Part shown: positions 16,659 to 26,100 of the stretch, one piece after another
How positions within the stretch are numbered: position 1 is the first letter of the stretch
How the letters are laid out: every line of letters starts with the position of its first letter
Source: Pseudofrankia saprophytica
Lineage (GTDB): Bacteria; Actinomycetota; Actinomycetes; Frankiales; Frankiaceae
Direction: 5' to 3'
DNA: 64,000 nucleotides
Assembly: GCF_000235425.2 (NCBI RefSeq)
Contig: NZ_KI912266.1
Location: 5,590,166 to 5,654,165, forward strand
Position numbers and translations under genes: made by a program
Notes under the pieces: model-generated
Databases searched by the model: none
What the model was told of the DNA's origin: nothing
What the model saw: the letters and a program-made list of their open reading frames with translations, nothing else

Positions 16659-17035
16659 CGCATCGACGTCCACGCGCCGTCCTGCCAGTGGGTCATGCCC
16701 GGCCGTACCTCGACAGGCCCCCATGCGACCGAGGGCGCCCGCTTCGCCCACTCCAGGGCCGCGTCCAGGTCGGCGACGTCGATCACGAACGTGCCGGCGA
16801 GCTGTTCCTTGGTGTCGGCGAACGGGCCGTCCTGAATGCGGAGCTCACCGTCGACGCTGCGCACTGTCGTGGTCGCCGACGAGTCACCGAGCACCTCGGC
16901 GGAGATCAGAAAGCCCGCCGCGTCGAGGTCGGCGGCGTACTTCTGGAAGGCGGCCTGACCGTCCTGAACAGCGGCCTCGTCGAGCTCGCCCGTCGCCATC
17001 ATCTCCGGGTAGTGCAGCAAAATCGTGTAGCGCAT
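16655..17035 (-). CDS. DGPF/YCII-domain protein paired with the ECF sigma factor
   Basis: This 126-residue protein opens with MRYTILLHYPEM and carries the name-giving DGPFADTKEQLAG motif near residue 72, then a ferredoxin-like finish (VIDVADLDAALEWAKRAP). Its function is not established; such proteins are regular partners of ECF42 sigma factors and may help sense the signal. ATG 17035 has GAGAGGA about eight bases upstream. Its TGA overlaps the sigma-factor GTG, so both are translated together. Confidence 0.85.
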   Translation of the reverse strand: MRYTILLHYPEMMATGELDEAAVQDGQAAFQKYAADLDAAGFLISAEVLGDSSATTTVRSVDGELRIQDGPFADTKEQLAGTFVIDVADLDAALEWAKRAPSVAWGPVEVRPGMTHWQDGAWTSMR

Positions 17036-17226
17036 GAGACGTCCTCTCGGATCGGTTCGACGCTGACACTGCAGTGACGAGTGAGGCAGGACCAAATCGA
17101 CAGGTCACGAACGGAAGATGACCCGGTCGCCTACGCCCGGCGCTGAGCCTGACCTTCTGCGACGGACACCTGGGGTGTGGGGTCGGTGCCACTCTTGTCG
17201 GGATCCTTACTCACGGTCGGATTCCC

Positions 17227-18390
17227 GTGCCTGCCAGGTTTCGGGATGATGCGCAGGTGCTGAGCGTGCCGCAGGGCTGGTCGGACGTGACTCCGCAGTG
17301 GATGACGGCGGCTCTCGCCGGCTCGTGCCCCGGCGCCGCGGTCGTGGCGGTCGAGCTCGACGACCTGGTCGACGGGACGAACAGTCGAGCCCGGGTGCGG
17401 CTGCGCTACGCGTCGGGCAGCGGCCCGCGGCGGGTGTTCGTCAAGCGGGAGGGCCGGATGCTCAACCGGCTCGCGCTGACCGCTCTGGGCGCCCGGGAGG
17501 CCGAGGCCCGCCTGGCCTCCTGCGGGCCGGACCTGCCGCTGGAGCATCCTGCCTTCTACGCCGCCGCCGTCGACCGGCGCAGGCTGGCGGCGGTGACCGT
17601 GATGGAGGACGTGACGCTGCGCGGAGCGCGCGCCAATGTCGCCACCGTCCCCCTGGACGTCGACCAGGTGCGCGACGGCCTGCTCGGCCTGGCCAGGCTG
17701 CACGCGGCCTACTGGGAGGACCCGCTGCCGCGGCCGCTGGATTTCGTGCGTCCATGGCGGCTCGGGCGGGTCTGGGCGCCGATCTCCTGGGCGAGCCTGG
17801 CACGGGCGCTGCGGCGGCTGCGGGCGGGCGGGCACGGCCGGCTCATCCCCGCCGGCGTCGACGCAGGTGTCGTCGAGCGGGGATTCCGCGACTGGGCGGC
17901 GCTGGCGGCGGCGCACCCGCGGACGTTGCTGCACGGCGACCCGCACCTGGCCAACACCTACACGCTGCCCGGAGGCGTCACCGGCTTCTACGACTGGCAG
18001 CTGGTGCGGGCCGGCAACTGGTCGCACGACGTCGGCTACTTCCTGGTCTCCTGCCTGAGCACCGCCGACCGGCGTGACCACGAGCGTGATCTCCTCGGCG
18101 ACTACGTGAACGAGCTCGGCGCCCGGGGGGCGCCCGGCCCGGGTCTCGACGAAGCCTGGGAGCTGTACCGCCAGACACCGGTGTTCGGGCTCGGCACCTG
18201 GCTGCACACGCTGTCCGGTGGCGGCTTCCAGCCGACCGACGCGTGCCTGGCGGTCATCGAACGTTTCGCCACCGCACTCGCCGACCACAGCGGCGCGGTC
18301 ACACCACCGCGACGCCGGCCGCGCGCGACGCTCCCCCGGCCACGCACCCCTGGATCCTGTCGGCCTGTCGCGACGAGCCCGCCGACGTAG
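17227..18390 (+). CDS. APH/EcK-like phosphotransferase-family protein
   Basis: The 387-residue kinase fold has an intact catalytic loop (LLHGDPHLANTY) and second metal motif (GFYDWQLVRAG), plus a possible ATP lysine in RVFVKREG. In actinomycetes this DUF1679/EcK-like branch is frequent and often annotated only as phosphotransferase; known relatives phosphorylate steroids or other small molecules. The GTG at 17227 is used; a second GTG at 17257 would trim ten residues. The last 45 residues are Arg/Pro-rich and look unstructured. It diverges from the sigma-factor operon and ends just before a long hairpin. Confidence 0.7.
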   Translation: MPARFRDDAQVLSVPQGWSDVTPQWMTAALAGSCPGAAVVAVELDDLVDGTNSRARVRLRYASGSGPRRVFVKREGRMLNRLALTALGAREAEARLASCGPDLPLEHPAFYAAAVDRRRLAAVTVMEDVTLRGARANVATVPLDVDQVRDGLLGLARLHAAYWEDPLPRPLDFVRPWRLGRVWAPISWASLARALRRLRAGGHGRLIPAGVDAGVVERGFRDWAALAAAHPRTLLHGDPHLANTYTLPGGVTGFYDWQLVRAGNWSHDVGYFLVSCLSTADRRDHERDLLGDYVNELGARGAPGPGLDEAWELYRQTPVFGLGTWLHTLSGGGFQPTDACLAVIERFATALADHSGAVTPPRRRPRATLPRPRTPGSCRPVATSPPT

Positions 18391-18392
18391 CC

Positions 18393-18423
18393 GCTGCCAG
18401 CCCCGCCGGGCGGGGCTGGCAGC
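18393..18423. terminator. Strong bidirectional terminator-like hairpin
   Basis: GCTGCCAGCCCCGCC and GGCGGGGCTGGCAGC are exact reverse complements around one central base, giving a stem of 13 or more base pairs after allowing for a loop. It sits three bases after the stop at 18390 and 44 bases before the convergent stop at 18468. It should terminate transcription from both sides despite having no T-run, as is common in actinomycetes. Confidence 0.75.
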
Positions 18424-18467
18424 GTGAGTTACGGGTCAGGGCGGCGAGGCCCGGGTGCTGTCGGTGG

Positions 18468-20030
18468 TCAGCTGGGGATGCGGGCCGGTTGGGCGAAGGC
18501 GATCAGCGCGGGGCGGTCGTCGCCGAGCACGAATCCCGCGCTGACGGCGGCGTCGGCGTTGGCCGCGTAGCGGCGTTCGTAGTCGGCGCGGGAGGGGTAG
18601 AGCTGGGCCAGCCGGGCGGTGGACAACGGTTTCGTGGATCCGAGCAGCAGGCAGATGGCGGAGAGGTTGGGTCCTGGGTCGCCGGACAGGACGTCGACCG
18701 GGACGTCGACCGGTGGGGTACGGATGCCGCCGGTCGCGATGCCGTCCGCGTTGCGTTTGACGCTGCGGAATAGCAGGAACTGGCTTATGTCGATGCGTGG
18801 CGCGGTCACCGGCGCCTGACCGGTCGTGAGCCAGGTAGTGAGCCCGTGCCAGGCAGCCTTGGCAACCAGGTGCAGCGGGCCGTTGTTGATCGGGGCGCCG
18901 CAGTCGATGCCCGCCGCCGTGGAGCCGAGCAGATGGGCGTCGGCGTGCGAGGTGCCGGCGACCTCCCAGAGGCGGAACCGGTCGCTGTCGGGCTGGCGCG
19001 CCTGCACCGAGTTGAGGATCCCGGTCAGGTCGGACTCGGTCTGGATGTCGAGCACCGGCGCGTTCTGGTCGGTGCGGAAGGTGGTCGACGCGCTGAACAG
19101 CGCCCCGGTCAGGTCGGCGCTCTGGCCGGGGCCGACCAGTGGCAGTCCCGCGGCCCCGCGGCTGTGCACGAAGAAGCCGTCGAAGGCCTGGGTCAGCGGC
19201 TGGACGCCGTTGTAGTACGTGGTCATCGCGAAGGCCGACTGGGACTCCCCCGCCGCGACCAGTCGCTGTGGGTGGAGGCCGTCGAGAGCCCCGCCGCCGC
19301 GCAGGCCACGAGCGACCTGGGTGAAGATGTCGAAGGCGAACCCGTCGCCCGGGTGGGCGAGAGTGCCGTAGCGGGCCGGATCGATCTTCTTGAGGCCCTG
19401 GCCGGCCAGATCCGAGCCCGCGCCGGGCACCGTGACCAGTACCTGGCCGCCCTCGACACCGATCCGCTGGGCTGAGACGCCGACCCAGATGTCACCACGT
19501 CGGGTGATCTCCTCGTACAGGTTCGCCCATTCGGGGTCGGCGTCGACGCCGCCGCTGACGTTGAGCCATTCGACGAGGACGTTGCCGCTGAACTTCGCCG
19601 GGTCCGCGGGGCGGCGTACCAGTACCCGGGTGTCGTACGGGGCGGTCCCGTTGGGCGCGAACGTCCAGCGGCCGTTCCCTGCGAGCGCGCCGACGGCACG
19701 GTACGAGGTGGCCGTGCCGACCGCGGCATACTCCTGCTGCACATACCCGGCCTGGTTCAGATCCACCGGGATCGCCGTCCCGATGAACGGACCGTTCCCG
19801 CCCGTCAAGGGATGCGACAGGTCAGCCGCCGGGCCGGGAACAGGCGTGACGGAAGCGGCGGCGCCCCCTGTCCCGCCGGCCGCCAGTGCCATGTCCGAGG
19901 CCCAGAAGGCCAGCAACGGCGTCAGCACCGCGACGAGCACCGCGAGCAGCGCCCGCGACACCGACCGACGTGGCCGGCCGGGTAAGAGAGCTCTCAGAGA
20001 AGTACGGATCCGCGGATGCGTGAATGCCAT
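18468..20030 (-). CDS. Secreted alpha/beta-hydrolase-domain protein
   Basis: This 520-residue protein has an N-terminal Arg-rich export signal and a hydrophobic core (ALLAVLVAVLTPLLAFWA) ending near ALAAG at about residue 52. The nucleophile elbow is AAGESQSAF, with a downstream Asp in LDIQTESD and His in GTSHADAH. This matches the bacterial alpha/beta-hydrolase-domain family whose members are mostly uncharacterised secreted esterases. ATG 20030 is favoured because the signal peptide begins there; a longer frame to 20126 adds residues without a signal. An inverted repeat TACC-N4-GGTA lies about 185 bases upstream and resembles one in front of the TetR gene. Confidence 0.7.
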   Translation of the reverse strand: MAFTHPRIRTSLRALLPGRPRRSVSRALLAVLVAVLTPLLAFWASDMALAAGGTGGAAASVTPVPGPAADLSHPLTGGNGPFIGTAIPVDLNQAGYVQQEYAAVGTATSYRAVGALAGNGRWTFAPNGTAPYDTRVLVRRPADPAKFSGNVLVEWLNVSGGVDADPEWANLYEEITRRGDIWVGVSAQRIGVEGGQVLVTVPGAGSDLAGQGLKKIDPARYGTLAHPGDGFAFDIFTQVARGLRGGGALDGLHPQRLVAAGESQSAFAMTTYYNGVQPLTQAFDGFFVHSRGAAGLPLVGPGQSADLTGALFSASTTFRTDQNAPVLDIQTESDLTGILNSVQARQPDSDRFRLWEVAGTSHADAHLLGSTAAGIDCGAPINNGPLHLVAKAAWHGLTTWLTTGQAPVTAPRIDISQFLLFRSVKRNADGIATGGIRTPPVDVPVDVLSGDPGPNLSAICLLLGSTKPLSTARLAQLYPSRADYERRYAANADAAVSAGFVLGDDRPALIAFAQPARIPS

Positions 20031-20213
20031 GTTGTTCGTTTCTCCGATCGACAGTTGTGCGCGCGGCATACTTCGAGGGAGGAGTGCCGGCACGCCGGGA
20101 ATAAGACCAGGCCCCGGACGGATCAATGCTGTTCCAGAAATGGTCGCGGGCCGGCTCCCAGGATGGCCGAGCGCGCAACAACGACGCCTCGAACGCGCAT
20201 CCTGGAAGGGATT

Positions 20214-20228
20214 TACCGACCGGTAACC
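20214..20228 (-). promoter_or_regulatory. Operator-like TACC-GACC-GGTAACC
   Basis: TTACCGACCGGTAA is a perfect short palindrome of the TetR operator type, in the 261-base gap before the secreted hydrolase gene. The form TACC-N4-GGTAACC recurs at 32758-32772 before the TetR gene. The rest of the gap (20031-20291) shows no gene. Confidence 0.4.
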
Positions 20229-20291
20229 TGGATGACATCCACATCATGGAAGCCCGGAACATGAAGTGTCAAGCGAATGAAGAACCTGCTT

Positions 20292-21929
20292 TTAATGTGG
20301 GCTTCGGGAGCTTTCCTGGTCCCGGTTTACCCGCGGTTTGCGTGAGATCGAGCCGGCAGGGCGTGGTGGGGCTGGCCGCGGCCGGGACCGTCGCCGGGCT
20401 GGCGGGGGCCGAGTCCGGCGGTGCCGGCCCGGCCCGCGCCGGCCTCCCAGCGTGGCCAGGCTGATGAGCGCGCCCAGCGCGACGAGTCCGGCCGAGACCC
20501 TCAGCCCGCGGGAGTAGCCGGCGACGAAACCGTCGACCACGCTGCCGCCGCCGTCGACGACCGCCCGCTGACGGGCCAGCAGGATCGCCCCGGTCACCGA
20601 CACTCCCAGCACCCCGGAGACCTCCCGGGCCGTGCTGAGGACGGCCGACGCCATCCCCGCTCCGGCCGGGTCGACGGCGCCGAGCATGACCGACGTCAGC
20701 GGGGTCGTCAGGGCCGAGCCGGAACCGATGACCAGCAGCCCCGGCAGCAGGTCGAGATAGGAGGCGCCCGGTTCCACGCGCGCGGTCAGGTAGAGGCCGG
20801 CGGCGACCATCCCCAGGCCGGCCGCGACGGTGATCCGCGCGCCCCACGAGGCGACCAGGCGTTCGGCCACCGGCACGCACACGACCAGCGCGACGGCCAG
20901 CGGCACGAACGCGAGCCCGGCGGTGACCGGGCTGAAACCGAGGATGTGCTGCAGGTACAGGGATGTGAACAGGAAGACGCCGTTCACCCCGAGGCCCCAG
21001 AGCATCTGCGACGCCGTGCCGCCGGAGAAGGCCGGTGAACGGAACAGGCCCACGTCGAGCATTGGGTCGGTCGCCGCGGTCTCGACCGCGACAAACGCCC
21101 AGCCGGCCAGCGCCGCCACGACGAAGGCGGTGACGATGGGCGGCGAGCTGAACCCTCGGCTGGTGCTCTCGACGAGCGCCCAGGTGAGCGCGAGCAGCGC
21201 GATCCCGGAGGTCGCGAGCCCGGCGAGGTCGAGGCCCGCCCGCCGCCCGGCACGCCGGCGACCAGGCGGCACCGCCCAGAGGGCGAGCCCCGTCGTCACC
21301 GCGCAGACCGGGATGTTGACGAAGAAGATCCAGCTCCAGTGGGCGTACTGGCTGATCGCGCCGCCGACCGCCGGCCCGAGCGCGAGGGCGGCCGCGATCG
21401 CCGCCGTCAGCACACCCGCGCCGACGTCGCGGTCACGACCGTCCAGGTCCACGGCCAGGATCGCCAGCGTCGCCGGGAGCGCGCATGCCCCGCCCGCGCC
21501 CTGCGCCGCCCGGGCGGCGATCAGTCCGGCGCCGGAGGAGGCCAGGCCGCACAGCACCGACCCGACGGCGAACACGACCAGGCCGAGCACCAGGACGCGG
21601 CGCCGTCCGAACAGGTCGGCCAGCCGGCCGCCGGCCAGCAGCAGGCTGGAGAAGGCCAGGATGTAGCTGGTCGCGACCCATTCCAGGCCGGTCGTCGACA
21701 GGGACAGGTCGCGCTCGATCGACGGCAGGGCCACGTTCACGACGGTGTTGTCGAGCGCCGTGACGAACGCGACCAGGGCGACCGTGAGCAGCAGCCCGGT
21801 CCGTCGAGCCGCCCGAGCCCTCCCCGGGCTGCCCGGGCGGCCCGGACCGCCGGTCAGGTCGCCGGAAGCCCCAGCCCGGCCGCCAGCACCGGCCACGACC
21901 GGGCGAGTTCGCGATTCCAGTACGGCCAT
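20292..21929 (-). CDS. DHA2-family MFS drug/lipid exporter (EmrB/QacA type)
   Basis: The protein is about 545 residues with 14 predicted membrane segments. Typical motifs are LDNTVVNVALPSIERDL in the first helix and the motif-A loop GGRLADLFGRRR. It should export a hydrophobic compound by proton antiport. The likely ATG at 21929 lies 76 bases inside the 3' end of the antigen-85-like esterase gene, so the two are coupled; GTG starts slightly downstream cannot be excluded. The C-terminal 60 residues are an Arg/Pro-rich tail. As the last gene of the FAAL-PKS-esterase run it is a plausible exporter for the lipid product. Confidence 0.8.
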   Translation of the reverse strand: MAVLESRTRPVVAGAGGRAGASGDLTGGPGRPGSPGRARAARRTGLLLTVALVAFVTALDNTVVNVALPSIERDLSLSTTGLEWVATSYILAFSSLLLAGGRLADLFGRRRVLVLGLVVFAVGSVLCGLASSGAGLIAARAAQGAGGACALPATLAILAVDLDGRDRDVGAGVLTAAIAAALALGPAVGGAISQYAHWSWIFFVNIPVCAVTTGLALWAVPPGRRRAGRRAGLDLAGLATSGIALLALTWALVESTSRGFSSPPIVTAFVVAALAGWAFVAVETAATDPMLDVGLFRSPAFSGGTASQMLWGLGVNGVFLFTSLYLQHILGFSPVTAGLAFVPLAVALVVCVPVAERLVASWGARITVAAGLGMVAAGLYLTARVEPGASYLDLLPGLLVIGSGSALTTPLTSVMLGAVDPAGAGMASAVLSTAREVSGVLGVSVTGAILLARQRAVVDGGGSVVDGFVAGYSRGLRVSAGLVALGALISLATLGGRRGPGRHRRTRPPPARRRSRPRPAPPRPAGSISRKPRVNRDQESSRSPH

Positions 21930-23029
21930 GAATGGGTGCCCGCTCCATAGAAGTCGACGGTCGGCCTCAGCCCGCTCAGCCGGGCCAGGTTCACGAACGT
22001 GGTGCTGTTGGCCAGCGTGATCGCGTCCAGGAGATCGCTTTCCCGGCCCGGGGGGTCCAGCGGACCGGGGCTGCCGTTGCCCGCCGAGACGAACAGGCCG
22101 ACGTTCGTGAGCCTCCAGAGCTGGGCAGCCGGGTTGGTGTAGAGCCACTGCAGCGCCAGCAGCGCCGGGTCACCCCACATCGCCAGCGGGTTGCGGCCCT
22201 CCCGGGCGAGGATCCCCAGGATCTCGGTGCTCACCACCGGCGTCTGGGTGTTCAGAAGTCCGCTGTAGGAGGCCGCCGCGGCGAACCGTCCGGGGTGCAG
22301 GGCGGCCAGCGCCAGCGCGGCGTAACCGCCGATCGACGCGCCGGCTATCGCGGCGCGCCCGGACGCCCGGTATCCGGCGCGCAGGATCTGCGGCAGCTCG
22401 GTGGCGATGAAGGTGTCGTAGTTCCATCCCTTGTGCGGCGCGCCGAAGTTCCACCAGTTGGTCCCGAACCCGGCAGATCCGTCGCTGGGCATGACGACAA
22501 GGACATTCTTGTCGGCGGTGAGGGTCTCGACGTCGGTGTAAAGAGACCAGGACTGGTAGTCGGCCTTCTCGCAGCAGCCGTGGATCAGGTACAGCGCCGG
22601 GAACTGGGCGCCCGGACTGGACGCCCAGGCCGCCGGAAGCATCAGCCGGACGGGGGCCGCGCCGCCGAGGGCCGGCGAGCTGACCATGAGGTCGATCGTG
22701 CGGGCGTCGACGCGAGTCTCGTAGAGAACCCGAGCGCCGTCGTCGGCCGTCGCCGTGGCGAGGCCGACGACGGGCACGGTCCCGGGGTTGGGTACGCCGA
22801 GCGTGGCGGTGTCCGGCACCGTCCCGATCTTGGGGTTGTCACCGCCGTTCGCGCTCTGGTTGACCTGGGTCACCGGGGCGACCGGCGTCCCGGGAGCCGG
22901 GGACGCGGCCGGGGCCGGGGACGACCCGGCGGCCGGCGGCGTGCCGGCGAAGCCGGCGGGCACCGCGACCACCGCGACCACCGCGGCTGCCGTGGCGAGC
23001 CGCCGCCGTGTCCGTAACCGTGCGGGCAT
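21854..23029 (-). CDS. Antigen-85-like secreted esterase / acyltransferase
   Basis: The 391-residue protein has a signal peptide (Arg-rich start, then ATAAAVVAVVAVPAGFAG), a Pro/Ala-rich linker and an esterase-D/antigen-85-type hydrolase domain. The nucleophile is S232 in AGASIGGYAAL, and the C-terminal GTHSWPYWNREL closely follows the HSW-x-YW signature of mycobacterial antigen 85 around its catalytic His. Antigen 85 transfers mycolic acids between trehalose lipids outside the cell. The second ATG (23029) is used because GGAGAG lies just before it. Placed after a FAAL-PKS pair and before an exporter, it is the likely extracellular acyltransferase or esterase for the PKS lipid. Confidence 0.8.
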   Translation of the reverse strand: MPARLRTRRRLATAAAVVAVVAVPAGFAGTPPAAGSSPAPAASPAPGTPVAPVTQVNQSANGGDNPKIGTVPDTATLGVPNPGTVPVVGLATATADDGARVLYETRVDARTIDLMVSSPALGGAAPVRLMLPAAWASSPGAQFPALYLIHGCCEKADYQSWSLYTDVETLTADKNVLVVMPSDGSAGFGTNWWNFGAPHKGWNYDTFIATELPQILRAGYRASGRAAIAGASIGGYAALALAALHPGRFAAAASYSGLLNTQTPVVSTEILGILAREGRNPLAMWGDPALLALQWLYTNPAAQLWRLTNVGLFVSAGNGSPGPLDPPGRESDLLDAITLANSTTFVNLARLSGLRPTVDFYGAGTHSWPYWNRELARSWPVLAAGLGLPAT

Positions 23030-23134
23030 TCCTGTCTCTCCGTCCATGCAGCCGTTCCGGGAGCCGCGGCGCCAGCCGCCGACGGACCGGCGCGGGGAGG
23101 TTTTCGGGCCCTGGCCGTCGTTCTCGCAGGCCAG

Positions 23135-23158
23135 CCGATCAACCGATCAACCGATCAG
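23135..23158. repeat. Three tandem 8-base repeats over the PKS stop codon
   Basis: CCGATCAA, CCGATCAA and CCGATCAG follow directly on one another, and the TGA of the PKS gene (23147-23149) falls in the middle copy. A slippage-type expansion at the gene end is likely; no function is evident. Confidence 0.6.
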
Positions 23159-26100
23159 CGGGTCGGCGGGCGAGGCGGGACCGGCCAGGACGACGCCGAG
23201 GTGGTCGGCGATGAGGCCGACGGCAGGGGGGTCGATGACCGAGGTGTGGTCGCCCGGGACCACGACGACGTCGAGGTCCGAGCAGTAGGAGTCCCAGCCG
23301 AGCGCGGTCTCGGCCCGGTCGTAGCGCGGGTCCAGCGTGACCGTCACCCGGTGGGCCGACGCGGCCCGGAAGAGCACGACTCGGCCGGCGTACGGCCGCG
23401 GCCGGTAGCGCTCGGCGATCCGCGCGTCGGCGTAGGAGGTCCGCTGGTGCTCCAGCACTCCCGGGGTCATGGCGATCGCCGAGGACGCGAGCAGCCGGCC
23501 GAGGCGCTCGACCTGCGCGTCCTCGTCGAGGGCGGCCAGCTCGTCGTAGGGCAGGTCCAGGTCGACGTGATAGGTCTCGCTCACGTAGGCGGCGAACCGG
23601 CGGAACCGCTCGACCACCAGCCCGCGGACGTCCCCGGAGGCGACCGGCAGCGGGAGGATGGAGTCGATCATGGCGACGACCTCGACGGCCTCTCCCGCGG
23701 CGACCAGTCGCTGCGCGACCTCGTAGGCGAGGACCCCACCGAACGACCAGCCGCCCAGCCGGTAGGGGCCGCCCGGGGCGATCTCCCGGATGATCTCCAG
23801 GTATCGGTCGGCCTTGGACTCGACGTCCCGCAGGTCGTCGAGCCGTTCCAGGCCGTACACCGGCGGGCCGGCGGGCAGCCGCGAGACGAGCGCGTGGTAG
23901 ACGCTGGTCGGGCCGCCTGCGGGATGGAACAGGAACAGCGGCCGCTGCCGGTCGCCAGCGGCGTGCTCCCGGCCCGGCTCGACCCCGGCGGCGCGCAGCA
24001 CGCGCAGCGGGTTCCCGCCGTTGCCTTCCAGCTGTTCACGCAGCAGGTTCGCCATCCGCTCCACCGTGCCGGCCGCGAGCAGCGGTCCCGCGTCCGCCAC
24101 CGCGTCGGCTCCCAGCCGGTCGGCCACGGCGGCCGCGACGGCGGCGCCGGCCCGACCGGGCGGCTCGCCGGCCCGGTCGGCGGCGGCGAGGTCGTCCGTC
24201 ACGCCGACCGGGGAGCGGCCCAGCGCCTCCTCCCACAGGACCACCAGCCAGCGTTCGGTCGGGTCGCGGGGTGGGATGTAACCACGGGCCCGAGCCACGG
24301 CCGCCGGGTCCCACCGAGGGGCGGCGCCGGCACCGCCGGCGTGAGCCCGCCGGGTGCCGGCATCGGAGTCCGCGGCGGCGCCCTGGGCGGCTTCGGGCAG
24401 GCCAAGCTCGGCGGCGACGTGGCGTTCGACGTCGGCCAGGCTCGCTCCCCGCAGCAGGAGGCGCACCGGCAGCACGACGTCGACGTCGCTCTCGACGGCG
24501 CCCCGCGCGCGCACGGCCATCAGCGAGTCGAGGCCGAGCTCGGTCAGCGGGACGTCCGGGTCGACCAGCTCGGCCCGGTCCGGCGGAAAGCCCATGATCT
24601 GGGCGACGCGGGTGCGCAGCCTGGCCGCCAGCATGCCGCGGGCCACCGCCGGGTCGGCCGACCGCAGCGCGGCCACGCCGGGCCAGCGGTCGTCGCCGGC
24701 GCTGTCCCCCGCGCCGTTCCCGGGGCCGGCCTCGGCCAGCAGCGGGCCGAAGTACGCGGCACCCGCGATCTCCGGCAGCAGGTGGACCGCGCGCTCGGGG
24801 GACAGCCGGGTGACGCCGGTGACGTCACGGCCGGACGCGAGGACGGCCTCCAGAGCCTCCAGGCCGTTGGCCGGCGACAGCGGCTCGAGCAGCGGGTTCG
24901 TGTTCCCCGCTGCCCTGCCCACCTGGGACCAGGCGCCCCACTGGATGCTCGTCGCCGGCCGTCCGGTGGCGCGCCGCCAGCGCGTGAACGCGTCCATCCA
25001 GGCGTTCGCCGCCGCGTACGACGCCTGCCCCGGCGAGCCCAGCAGGCCGGCGGCGGACGAGAAGACCAGCCACCAGTCCGGGTCGAGGTGCTCGGTGGCC
25101 TGGTGCAGCAGCCAGGTGCCGGTGACCTTGGGAGCCCAGACCCGCTCGAGGCTGTCGCGGTCGAGGGTCAGCACGGTCTGGTCGACCAGCATCCCGGCCG
25201 CGTGGGCGACGCCGGCCAGCCGCGTCCCGCCGGCGGTGGCCGCGGCGACGAGACGCCCGGCCGTCCCCGGTCTGGCGATGTCGCCCCTGACCACCACGAC
25301 GTCCGTGCGCCCACCGGCGCGCAGCTCGGCCAGCGCGGCCTCGACCTCGGGAGACGGCTGGCGCCGGCCGCCTAGGACGAGCCGGGCCGCTCCGCCCTCG
25401 GCGAGCCGGCCGGCCAGCGCGAGTCCGAGGCCGCCGAGGCCACCGGTCACGAGGTAGGCCTCGGGACGTACGAGCTTCCGCCCGGTGGGCCGGGCCGCCG
25501 CGGGGGGCGCGAGCGACGCGCGGGCGAGGCGGCCCACCATCCGCCGGCCGCCTCGCCACGCGACCTCGTCGTCGTCGGCGCCGGCGGCCAGCTCGGCCAG
25601 CAGGTCGGGCAGCGGGTCGCCGGCCGGGTCGAGGTCGACGAGCGTCGCCCGCAGCAGGGGATGTTCGAAGGCGAGCACCCGTACCAGACCGCGCAGCGAC
25701 GCCGGGCCGGGCCGACCGGCCTCGCCGGCGCCGGCCACCGCGGCGCCCCGGCTGACGAACCACAGGCGCGGCGACCGCGCGAACCCGGCCTCCGTCACGG
25801 CCCGGGCCAGCGCGGCCGCTCCGGCCACCAGGGCGGACGCCCCCGCGACCGGGGCGGTCGCGTCGGTCACCAGGGCGGACGCGTCGCCCGCGGCCACGCC
25901 AGCCGGTGCCGCCTCGTCAGGAACGAGGAGCAGTATCCCGGCGGCGTCGCCGCGCGCGGCCCGCGCGGCCAGCGCCGCCGCGAGGGCCGGCGCGTCGTCC
26001 AGCGCGAGGGTGACGACCGTGCTGTGGGCTTCCCCCAGCCGGGCCACCAGCCGGGCGGCGAGGCCCGCGTCCGGTGGCACCGGAGTCACCACGACCCAGG

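Noticed and set aside
23201-25375. Plus-strand frame of 724 codons opposite the PKS
   Set aside because: Antisense to KR, ACP and TE motifs that are clearly coding on the minus strand.
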